From NCBI GenBank assembly GCA_016795205.1, contig JAEUHZ010000058.1, positions 1 through 56,163 of the forward strand: a stretch of DNA of 56,163 nt, written 5' to 3'. Positions 15,954 to 23,275 of the stretch are shown here, piece by piece (positions within the stretch are counted from its first letter, which is position 1; the number at the start of each line of letters is the position of its first letter). The stretch is from Planctomycetota bacterium (GTDB lineage: Bacteria > Planctomycetota > UBA1135 > GCA-002686595). The notes under the pieces are model-generated. The model worked only from the letters and a program-made list of their open reading frames with translations, was not told where the DNA came from and did not search any database. The translations under genes and the position numbers were made by a program.

Positions 15954-17402
15954 CTACTTGGACTTGGGCAGCCAGCGCAGGAACTGACCCTCGAGGCAGT
16001 TCTTGTCGACGTCGGGGTTCGAGAGCGGCGCGCCTTCGTAGACCTCCTGGAACACGGCCTCGAAGTCGGACGAGAGATTCGGGTCGGCCAGCCTGCGCAG
16101 CAGGGTGGCGAAGCGCTCGCGGGAGGCCTTCTCGCTGCCGGCGGCGGCGGTCTGCAGCCAGTGGATGAAGCCCGACTTGTAGGCCCGCAGGAACTCCGTC
16201 CAGTCGCCCGTGAACTGGGCCGGCGGCGCCTTGGTCTCGGCCGCCGCGGAGCCCAGGAAGGGCGCGCGCACGACGTGCTTGCCGCCGCCCGCGTCGTCGC
16301 GCACGGCGAAGCAGGCCAGCTTGTTCTTCTCGTTCTTGGCTTCCGAGCCGCCGTCCGATTGAGCGTGGCGCAACGTCGGCAGGAAGTGGTCCGCGCCGTG
16401 GTTCTCCCGCCAGCGCGTCTCGGCCGAGTTCTTGGAGAGGAAACCACCCTCGGAGGGCGCGCCCGGGATGAAGACCTCGCGCTTGGCGGTCTCCTTGGAG
16501 CGGGTGTCGCCATCGACGCGCGTGTTGACCACGCCGTACGTGTCCACGACCAGGTTCATCGAGAGCCCGCCCACGAACGCTCCCGGCACGCGCTCCTCGT
16601 AATGGTCGAGGAACAGCCCGTTCATGGCGAGTTGCACGACCTGCTGCTGCATGACGTCGGGATCGCGCTCGTTCATCCACGAGCCGGAGGTGTAGTCGTG
16701 CGGCGGACGCGCGTTGATCGTGTACTGCAGCGCGACGACCTGCATGTCGCGCACGAAGGCCTGGGTCCAGTCCGGCACGGAGTCGAGCCACAGGACCGGC
16801 CGCAGGTCGGGGAAGATCCAGCCGGCGAAGTAGCAGAACTCCGTGAACTCCTGGCGCGTGGGCGCGAACACGAGCTTCACGGCCTTGGGCTGCTCGCGAC
16901 CGGTGCCGATCGGCGTCAAGCGGCGCAGCGCGTCGTTGAAGCGCGCCAGCGCCTCCGCCGCCGCCGGCTGGGGCACGGCGATCTCGCTCACGGCCTGCCC
17001 ACCGCGACCCTTGGCGAGGTTTGGCACGCTCCAGCCCGAGACCCACTTGAGCACCGCCGCCAGGTCGGCACGCACGGCCTTCTGCTCGGCGGGCTTGGTC
17101 TGGACCCAGTCGAGCCAGGTCTCCTGGCACTTGACCAGCGCCACGCAGCACTCCTTGAACTCCTTGGCGCGGCTCGGCAACTGCGCGACCGGCCACTCGA
17201 CGTGGAACGCGCCCAGGTCGGCCCGCACGTAGTGCTTGGCGAGCACGGCCTCGAGCGTGACGTCCTCGGGGCGCGCGGTGTCGATCCCCAGCCGGATCGC
17301 GAGGTCCTTGGCGATCTTCTGGTGATCGAGCTTGGCGTCGGGGCGCGCCGGGAGCAGCGGGGCGAGGAACAGGGTGGCAGCGAAGAGGAGGGCGATGCGC
17401 AC
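15954..17402 (-). CDS. Secreted protein of unknown function (482 aa)
   Basis: I do not recognise this family. The first 18-20 residues (MRIALLFAATLFLAPLLPA) form a likely signal peptide, so the mature protein is probably periplasmic or surface-bound. The remainder is a mixed alpha/beta sequence without membrane segments or repeats, with cysteines at CCVALVKC near residue 86 and Trp-rich stretches. It ends EGQFLRWLPKSK. No HEXXH, nucleophile elbow or cofactor motif is visible. The GTG at 17402 directly opens the signal peptide. It is transcribed in the same direction as the radical SAM gene upstream, but a hairpin separates them, so a shared operon is uncertain. Confidence 0.7.
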   Translation of the reverse strand: MRIALLFAATLFLAPLLPARPDAKLDHQKIAKDLAIRLGIDTARPEDVTLEAVLAKHYVRADLGAFHVEWPVAQLPSRAKEFKECCVALVKCQETWLDWVQTKPAEQKAVRADLAAVLKWVSGWSVPNLAKGRGGQAVSEIAVPQPAAAEALARFNDALRRLTPIGTGREQPKAVKLVFAPTRQEFTEFCYFAGWIFPDLRPVLWLDSVPDWTQAFVRDMQVVALQYTINARPPHDYTSGSWMNERDPDVMQQQVVQLAMNGLFLDHYEERVPGAFVGGLSMNLVVDTYGVVNTRVDGDTRSKETAKREVFIPGAPSEGGFLSKNSAETRWRENHGADHFLPTLRHAQSDGGSEAKNEKNKLACFAVRDDAGGGKHVVRAPFLGSAAAETKAPPAQFTGDWTEFLRAYKSGFIHWLQTAAAGSEKASRERFATLLRRLADPNLSSDFEAVFQEVYEGAPLSNPDVDKNCLEGQFLRWLPKSK

Positions 17403-17475
17403 GGTGGTGCCTGAGTTCTGGACGGGGCTCGACGCGGGACGGGTCGCGCTGCGCTGGAGATCCTGCCGCTTGCGC

Positions 17476-17495
17476 GCCCCGCGGGGAAGCGGGGC
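17476..17495 (-). terminator. Possible terminator after the radical SAM gene
   Basis: GCCCCGC-GGGGAA-GCGGGGC forms a 7-bp stem with a 6-nt loop, 63 bp past the radical SAM gene stop. No T-run follows, so support is structural only. Confidence 0.35.
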
Positions 17496-17558
17496 ACTCC
17501 CGGCCTACGGAAACGTGACAGCGCGCCAGCGCCCACCCGCGGCCCGGCCTCCTCGAGT

Positions 17559-18734
17559 TCAGCCTCCGCGCTCCCGCTGCCGAGCCGCGCTCGTCCCCAG
17601 CGGGTCCTCCGACAGCCAGCCCGGGCGCGCGACGCTCACCCCGTGCTGCGCCATGAGGCGGCGCGTGAACACGTAGTGCTCGTGCCGGTTCTCGTACCAG
17701 GTCGCCGTGCAGCTCTCGCACTGCGGCCAGTCCTGGAAGTCCATGTTCATGTGCGCGCGGCGCAGGGAGTTCATCGCGTCGCTCCGCCACAGCTCCTGGA
17801 TCGTGCTCTCGCCGAAGCGCCCGATGCGGATGCGCGCGTCGAAGTCGAAGCGGCAGACCGACATCGTGCCGTCCGACAGCAGGAACAGCGCGTCCCAGGG
17901 GTAGTGGCAGGTGTGGCGCAGGGCCTTGTAGACGCGGTCGCGCAGCGTGAGCGGCAGCACGCCGTTCGGCTCGAACCTGCGGTCGGCCACGTAGTCGGCG
18001 TGGTTGTTCGCGACGTGGAACAGGAAGTCGTCCACGAGCGGCGCGTAGGTCTCGAAGAACTGCTTCTCGACCGCGGGCGTGAAGAGCGGCGTGACGACGC
18101 AGGTCATCGTGATCGTGGGCAGCTTCACCGCGCCCCAGGGGCTGTGCCCCACGGGCCCGACCTCTGCGCGCAGACGGCGCAGCGTGCGCAGGCCCTCGAC
18201 GATCACCGCGGCCTTCAAGCCGTCGCGGGTCTTGCCGAGGGTCTCGTCGTCGGCCGCATCGGCCGAGATGTTCAGCAGGTGCGGGCCGGCGGCGACCAGC
18301 GCACGCGCCAGGTCCTCGTCGCACAGCCGCGTGCCGTTCGTGCTGATCGTGACGATGCGCTCGCGCTCGGTCGCCATCCGCACCATGTCGGCGATGCGCG
18401 GGTGGAGCGTGGGCTCGCCCACGGTGTGCAGCGTGATGCGCGGGATGCCGAGCTCGACCATCTGGTCCAGGAGGCGCTCGTAGAGCCCGAGGTCGAGGTT
18501 CGTGCGCGGACGCAGCATGTCCTTGTTGCCGCAGTAGGCACACTTCAGGTTGCAGGCATTCGTGGGCTCGACGATCACACGCTTGGGGACGTCGGGCACG
18601 ATCCCGAGCGGGTGCTCGCGCCGGATCCGCAACGTGCGGTAGCGCGCCAGCGCGCGCTCGAGGAGGGTGTGGCGGGCGACGAAGCTGCGCAGGCGCTGGC
18701 GCAGCGGGCTCTTGGGTGTGGGCCTGGGAAGCAC
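17559..18734 (-). CDS. Radical SAM protein with SPASM-type C-terminus
   Basis: The 391-residue enzyme has the radical SAM cluster motif CNLKCAYC (C61, C65, C68) in the context VEPTNACNLKCAYCGNKDM. A glycine motif HTVGEPTLHPR and a typical ISTNGT strand follow. The C-terminus has a second Cys cluster (CHYPWDAL, SVCRFDFD, QCESCTATW) like SPASM or Twitch domains that bind extra iron-sulfur clusters. Such enzymes modify peptides or act on small molecules; the substrate is unknown and no precursor peptide gene is evident nearby. The GTG at 18734 follows the last upstream stop region and diverges from the epimerase gene 105 bp away. It resembles radical SAM proteins common in Planctomycetes gene clusters, but neighbours give no pathway clue. 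Confidence 0.82.
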   Translation of the reverse strand: MLPRPTPKSPLRQRLRSFVARHTLLERALARYRTLRIRREHPLGIVPDVPKRVIVEPTNACNLKCAYCGNKDMLRPRTNLDLGLYERLLDQMVELGIPRITLHTVGEPTLHPRIADMVRMATERERIVTISTNGTRLCDEDLARALVAAGPHLLNISADAADDETLGKTRDGLKAAVIVEGLRTLRRLRAEVGPVGHSPWGAVKLPTITMTCVVTPLFTPAVEKQFFETYAPLVDDFLFHVANNHADYVADRRFEPNGVLPLTLRDRVYKALRHTCHYPWDALFLLSDGTMSVCRFDFDARIRIGRFGESTIQELWRSDAMNSLRRAHMNMDFQDWPQCESCTATWYENRHEHYVFTRRLMAQHGVSVARPGWLSEDPLGTSAARQRERGG

Positions 18735-18839
18735 TGGGGAAGTGGCGCGGGCGGGCCCGCGAGAACACTCCGCGTCCTTGCCACGATCCTCTCCGGGCGT
18801 TGCGCAGCGCGCTTCGGAATCCGGTAGAAGTCACGGCCG

Positions 18840-19763
18840 ATGCGCGTGCTGGTCAGCGGGTCGACGGGTCTCGTGGGCTCGCACGTCCTGGCCGCGCTGC
18901 TCGCGCGCGGCCACGAGCCCCGCGCTCTGGCCCGGCCCGGACGCCCCTCCCCCTCCGTCGCCAGCGAGTCCGCGGAGGGCGACCTGGACGACGAGGCGTC
19001 GCTGCGGCGCGCCTTGCGCGGCTGCGAGGGCTTGGTCCACGCGGCTGGCTTCACGACCGGCGAGGCGCGGCTCTTCGAGCGCCAGCGCGCGGTCCACGTC
19101 GAGGGGACGTCCCGGCTGCTGCGCGCCGCGCAGGCCGCGGGCGTGGCGCGCGTCGCGCACGTGTCGTGCATGTTCGCGGTCGGCTTCACGCGCCAGCCCG
19201 TGCCGCTCGCGGAGGGTACGCGTTGGAATGGCGTCGAGCTGCGGCTCGAGGCCGCGCTGATCCAGAAGGAGGCCGAGCAGCGCGCGCTGGCCGCGGCCTG
19301 GGCCGGCCTGGAGCTCGCGGTCGCGATCCCAGGCTGGGTGCTCGGCCGCGCGCCCGGCGCACCGGACCACCCGCTGGTGGCCGCGCTGCGGGCGGGCTCG
19401 ACGAGGGCCAGCCCCGCGGGCGGCGCGAGCGTGATCGACGCCGCCGACGCGGCGCTCGGGATCGTGCGTGTGCTCGAGTCCGGCCGGCGCGGCGAGCGCT
19501 ATCTCCTCGGTGGCGAGAACGCGGCTTGGGCCGACGTCGACGCCCGGCTCGCGCGGGCGCTGGGCCGGCCCGCGCCGCCCGCGCGCGGCGGATTGCTCGC
19601 GCGCTGGCGCGCGGCGCCGCCGCACGATCTGCTGCGCCCCGCGGGGGTGTGGTCGTGGATCGACGACGCCAAGGCGCGCTCGGAGCTGGGACACGCCGCG
19701 CGCCCGCTCGACGAGGCCGTGCGGCGCGCTGCGACCGCTGGCGAGCCCGCGCCTCGGAGCTGA
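18840..19763 (+). CDS. NAD(P)-dependent epimerase/dehydratase-like protein
   Basis: The 307-residue protein is an extended short-chain dehydrogenase fold. The N-terminal nucleotide motif is GSTGLVGSH (7-15), followed by VHAAGF and VAHVSC. Relatives include dihydroflavonol-4-reductase-like enzymes. The usual catalytic YxxxK is altered: at the expected place the sequence reads AALIQKEAEQ, where Lys is kept but Tyr is replaced by Ala. The protein may therefore bind NAD(P) without normal dehydrogenase activity, or may use another residue. The ATG at 18840 gives a clean Rossmann start. It stands alone and is convergent with the spermidine-synthase-like gene. Confidence 0.8.
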   Translation: MRVLVSGSTGLVGSHVLAALLARGHEPRALARPGRPSPSVASESAEGDLDDEASLRRALRGCEGLVHAAGFTTGEARLFERQRAVHVEGTSRLLRAAQAAGVARVAHVSCMFAVGFTRQPVPLAEGTRWNGVELRLEAALIQKEAEQRALAAAWAGLELAVAIPGWVLGRAPGAPDHPLVAALRAGSTRASPAGGASVIDAADAALGIVRVLESGRRGERYLLGGENAAWADVDARLARALGRPAPPARGGLLARWRAAPPHDLLRPAGVWSWIDDAKARSELGHAARPLDEAVRRAATAGEPAPRS

Positions 19764-19824
19764 ATGCGCACGAGGCGTCGGAAGGCAGCGTGAGCGGTCC
19801 GCGCCCGAGCCAGCCGAAGCCGGG

Positions 19825-22545
19825 TCAGTCTCCCCGCTCGGCCGGCTTCCACGCGCCGAGCGGCGGGCCCAGCTCGAGCGCGCGCCGGCCCGGCTCGGTC
19901 TGGGCGAGGCGCGGGCAGCGCGCCAACGCCGCGTCCCAGGCCTTCTCGGCCGCGGGGCTCGCGATGCGCGCCAACGCCGCAGCGACGTAGGCGTGCACGT
20001 CGGCGCGCTCGGGGCGCGCCAAGGCTGCGCTCGTCAGCGGATCGAGCGCCGCGAGCGCCGCGTCCCGTGCGGAGCCCGCTGCGAGCGCCGCGACCCCCGC
20101 GCGCAGATCGGCGAGGAACTGGAGCTCTGCGGCGAAGGCGCGCGGCTCGGGATCGTCCGGCGCCAGGTCCAGCGCGCGCGCCAGGTGCTCGTCCGCGCTC
20201 CCCGCGGCCGAGTCCGGCGTGAGCAGCACGCCGCGCAGGCGCGCCTCCGCGGCGGCGTGCGCGCGCCGCGCGCGGCGCAGCGCGCGCAGGGCCTCCGCGC
20301 GTTTGGGTTCGAGCGCCTGCCAGGGTGCGATGAGCAGCGGATCGCTCTCGTCGCCAACCGGCAGGTTGCGAGCCAGGTCCAAGAGCAGCTCCGGCCCCGC
20401 GCGCCGCGGCCGGTACGCGATCCAGGGATCCAGGTCCGTGAGACGGCGGTCGCCCAAGGTGTAGTGGCTGGCGTCCCAACGCTCGCGGCGCGCAAGCCGC
20501 GCTCCGGCCGCGCCGGGAGTGTCGAGGCCCAGCTCGCGCAGCTCGCGCGCCAGCTCGCCCGCGTCGTCCGGCGCGGGGAAGCGCGCCGGATCGAAGGCCG
20601 GCTCGCGCTCCGCTCCGATCAGGATCTCCTGCGTGCCCGAGACGAACGTCGCGCTCCACGGGAACGCGCGCCAGAACGCGCGGTGCAGCGCCGCGTAGGT
20701 CGCGGGCTCCAGCGCGTGCGGCGGCACCCACTGGCACACGAGGCCGCCGGGCTTCAGCGCGCGCCGCGCCACGGCGTAGGCTTCCTCGGTGTAGAGATGG
20801 ACGCCGAACGGCGAGTCCGGGAGCAAGGGCTCCATGGTCACGACGTCGTAGGCCCCGGGCGACTCGCGCAGGCTCCGGCGCCCGTCGCCGAGCCGCACGA
20901 CGACGCGGCGGGCCGCGTCGGAATCGTCGAGCAGGCCCGGCAGCCCCTCGGCGAGCGCGTCGCGGTTGTGCGCGGCGAAGAGCGGCGCGGCTTCGACGAC
21001 GGCGCGGGAGATCTCGAGCACGTCGATGCGCTCCACCTCCGGGTGCAGGGAGACCGCGCCCACGGTCGTGCCCGTGCCCAGCGCCAGCACGGCGACGCGT
21101 CCGGGATGCGGATGCAGGAGCAACGGCAGGTGCCCCAGGACGCGCATGTAGCGGTAGTCGCGCCCGGTTCCGGCCGCGCGGAACCCGTCCGTGAGCAGCG
21201 TCCGCTCGCCGAGCAGCCCGTCGTCGACGACGGTCACGGCGAAGTCGCGGTCCTCGGCGAAGCTCCGCAGGACGAAGGCCGGGTTGGCGAGCGCCGGCGC
21301 GCGCAGCGCGGGCGGCTCGGCGCGCGCCAGCAGGGCGGCCGCAGCCAGCGCGGCGACGGCCGCGGCCAACGCGGGCGTGTGCGCTCGCGCCGCGCGCACG
21401 ACGGCCAGCGCGGCCACGGCGCCCAGCGCGGCCACGGCCGCCAGCGCCGGCGCGAGTCCCACCGCGGGCGTCAGCACGAGCTGCACGAGCGGAATCCCCA
21501 AGCACGCGCCCCAGACCTCGTGGAGCACGAGGTCACCCAGCGCGCGTCCGCTCTCGCCCCCGCGCGCGCGGTGCACGAGCGGCAGGAGCGCGCCGAACGG
21601 AGCGAGCGCCGGGACGCACAGGACCAGCGCGCGCAGGGCGAGCGGCGCGTCCGCCACGCCCGGCAGCACGCGGTCCACGACGAGGATCCAGCACGAGGCG
21701 AGCGCACACGCCGCGAGGCCCCAGGCCACGCCGCGCGCTCCACGCGGCAGGAGCGGGGGCAGCAGCGCCGCGCCGAGCGCGAGCGCGGCCAGCGAGGCCG
21801 AGAGCACCGCCGTCAGCGCATCCTGCATCCCGCCGAACCACAGGGCGCCCAGGCGCACGAGGGTCCATTCGACGCCGCCCATCCAGGCCGTGCCGAGGCC
21901 CACGACGAGCGCGCCCGCGCAGGGCCCGAGCGGCCCGTCCTGCCGCTCGGCCGGGGCGGAGGGGAGCGCGGACGCGGTCGCGGGACCCGTCCACAGCCGG
22001 CGCGACTGCGCGGCCCAGCCCGAGAGCCCGGCCGCGAGCGCCGCTCCGCCGGCCACGAGCGCGGCGGACACCCGCCCGCTGTCGCGCACGACGACGTCGG
22101 CGATCCCGAACGCGCCGAGCCAGGCACCGGCGAGGTTCAGCGCGAAGAGCAGGGCGACCGCGCGCGAGGCCCGACCCCGCGCGAGCGCGGGCAGGAACAG
22201 GCCCTGGAGCAGGCCCACGACCCCGACCGCGAGCAGCACGCCCGGAGCTCCCAGCGTGCCGCGCACGACGGCCAAGAGCGCGAGCGGGGCGAGGCCAGCG
22301 AGCGCGAGCCCCGCGCTGAGCAGCAGCGCAGGCGCGCGCTCGCCGGCCCGGCCCGCGAGCCAAGCGCCCAGGGCCCAGCTCGCCACGAAGGCCGCCAGCG
22401 CCAGCGCCGGACCGGTGCCCGCGCCGAGCGGGAGGGACGCGGCCGACGCGAGGTTGACCTGGAGTCCGAGGCCCGCGGCGCCTGCCAGGCCGGCGGCCAG
22501 CAGGGCCAGGGCAGCCGAGCACGTGCCCGCGGTGCGCCGGGACAT
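19825..22545 (-). CDS. Membrane protein with spermidine synthase-like domain
   Basis: The 906-residue protein has an N-terminal membrane half (about residues 10-480) with some 12 or more hydrophobic segments, resembling major-facilitator-like domains fused to polyamine synthases in many bacteria. A soluble spermidine synthase-like methyltransferase-fold domain follows (about 500-700) with LALGTGTTVGAVSLHP, VERIDVLEISRAVVEA and YDVVTMEPLLPDSPFGVHLYT. The C-terminal 200 residues are Ala-rich helices resembling TPR repeats. The domain normally binds decarboxylated SAM and putrescine, but many such fusions have unknown activity and make no proven polyamine. The ATG lies 11 bp after the EIIA stop, so the two form an operon. 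The same frame continues far upstream, but there it is a shadow of the EIIA gene. Confidence 0.8.
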   Translation of the reverse strand: MSRRTAGTCSAALALLAAGLAGAAGLGLQVNLASAASLPLGAGTGPALALAAFVASWALGAWLAGRAGERAPALLLSAGLALAGLAPLALLAVVRGTLGAPGVLLAVGVVGLLQGLFLPALARGRASRAVALLFALNLAGAWLGAFGIADVVVRDSGRVSAALVAGGAALAAGLSGWAAQSRRLWTGPATASALPSAPAERQDGPLGPCAGALVVGLGTAWMGGVEWTLVRLGALWFGGMQDALTAVLSASLAALALGAALLPPLLPRGARGVAWGLAACALASCWILVVDRVLPGVADAPLALRALVLCVPALAPFGALLPLVHRARGGESGRALGDLVLHEVWGACLGIPLVQLVLTPAVGLAPALAAVAALGAVAALAVVRAARAHTPALAAAVAALAAAALLARAEPPALRAPALANPAFVLRSFAEDRDFAVTVVDDGLLGERTLLTDGFRAAGTGRDYRYMRVLGHLPLLLHPHPGRVAVLALGTGTTVGAVSLHPEVERIDVLEISRAVVEAAPLFAAHNRDALAEGLPGLLDDSDAARRVVVRLGDGRRSLRESPGAYDVVTMEPLLPDSPFGVHLYTEEAYAVARRALKPGGLVCQWVPPHALEPATYAALHRAFWRAFPWSATFVSGTQEILIGAEREPAFDPARFPAPDDAGELARELRELGLDTPGAAGARLARRERWDASHYTLGDRRLTDLDPWIAYRPRRAGPELLLDLARNLPVGDESDPLLIAPWQALEPKRAEALRALRRARRAHAAAEARLRGVLLTPDSAAGSADEHLARALDLAPDDPEPRAFAAELQFLADLRAGVAALAAGSARDAALAALDPLTSAALARPERADVHAYVAAALARIASPAAEKAWDAALARCPRLAQTEPGRRALELGPPLGAWKPAERGD

Positions 22546-22556
22546 CGCGCCGTCGA

Positions 22557-23033
22557 TCAGCGCCGCGCCGCGTCGCCCTCGGCGAGCACGGCCCAGGCCT
22601 CGGCGCTGGACTTCGCGGCGACCAGGTGCTCGCGCACGGCATCGCGGCCCAGGACCCGGGCGATGTCCGCCAGCGTGCGGATGTGGAGCAGCTTCTGCGC
22701 CCGGGGGATCACGAGCAGCACGACCACGCGCGTCGGGCGGCCGTCGATGCTGTCGAAGCCCAGCGTCGCGCCTGCGGGCACGATGCCCATCGCCGCGCGC
22801 ACGCCGTCGACGCCCTCGACCGCGGCGTGCGGGATGGCGATCCCGTGCTCCATGCCGGTCGACATGGACTTCTCGCGGGCCAGCACGGCCTCGACGACCG
22901 CGCTCTCCTGCTCCGCTCCCAGCCGGCCGCGGCGCACGAGGTGCGCCACGAGCTCGCGGATCGCGGCCCACTTGTCGGTGGGCGCGAAGGACACGACCAC
23001 GTCGTCCGCCGCGAAGAGCTCCGAGAGCCGCAT
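22557..23033 (-). CDS. PTS EIIA domain protein (PtsN/fructose family)
   Basis: This 158-residue stand-alone EIIA of the mannitol/fructose/nitrogen class has the phosphorylated His in GIAIPHA (H69). Supporting motifs are MEHG and GFDSIDGRPTRVVVLLVIP. In relatives this His accepts phosphate from HPr; stand-alone copies such as PtsN act as regulators rather than sugar transporters. No EIIB, EIIC, HPr or EI gene is visible, so a regulatory role is likelier. It leads a two-gene operon with the spermidine-synthase-like gene and diverges from gspD. The ATG opens the domain directly, and TATCCT nine bases upstream with no Shine-Dalgarno sequence suggests a leaderless mRNA. Confidence 0.88.
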   Translation of the reverse strand: MRLSELFAADDVVVSFAPTDKWAAIRELVAHLVRRGRLGAEQESAVVEAVLAREKSMSTGMEHGIAIPHAAVEGVDGVRAAMGIVPAGATLGFDSIDGRPTRVVVLLVIPRAQKLLHIRTLADIARVLGRDAVREHLVAAKSSAEAWAVLAEGDAARR

Positions 23034-23042
23034 GGGCGGCGG

Positions 23043-23048
23043 AGGATA
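23043..23048 (-). promoter_or_regulatory. Candidate -10 (TATCCT) nine bases before the EIIA start
   Basis: TATCCT on the minus strand is followed by CCGCCGCCC and the ATG. A TTTCCA lies 18 bp upstream as a possible -35. The distance fits a transcript beginning at or within three bases of the start codon. Confidence 0.4.
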
Positions 23049-23153
23049 GCGCCGCGCGCGAGGGCCTGGAAACGAATGCCGGGTGCGACGCCGGGCGGGA
23101 AGAAGGCGCGCACGCCGGCGTCCGAGGCCGGCCCGGAGGATCCCCGCTCGACC

Positions 23154-23182
23154 TTGGACCCGCCCCGCGCGTTCGCTAGGCT
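23154..23182 (+). promoter_or_regulatory. Promoter of the gsp operon
   Basis: TTGGAC (23154-23159), a 17-bp spacer and TAGGCT (23177-23182). The predicted start lies near 23189, giving a leader of about 87 nt before the gspD ATG. This is one of the best sigma-70-type matches in the window. Confidence 0.55.
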
Positions 23183-23275
23183 CCGCGCCTCCCGACCGCG
23201 ACGGGACTTCCAAAGCTGGAGCCCCCAACGAGTTAGGACTCCCTCGGTCCGGACACGCCCCGACCTGCCACCGAC

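Noticed and set aside
19468..23049. 1193-codon plus-strand frame opposite the spermidine-synthase-like and EIIA genes
   Set aside because: Low-complexity Arg/Gln/Ala sequence typical of antisense frames in GC-rich DNA.
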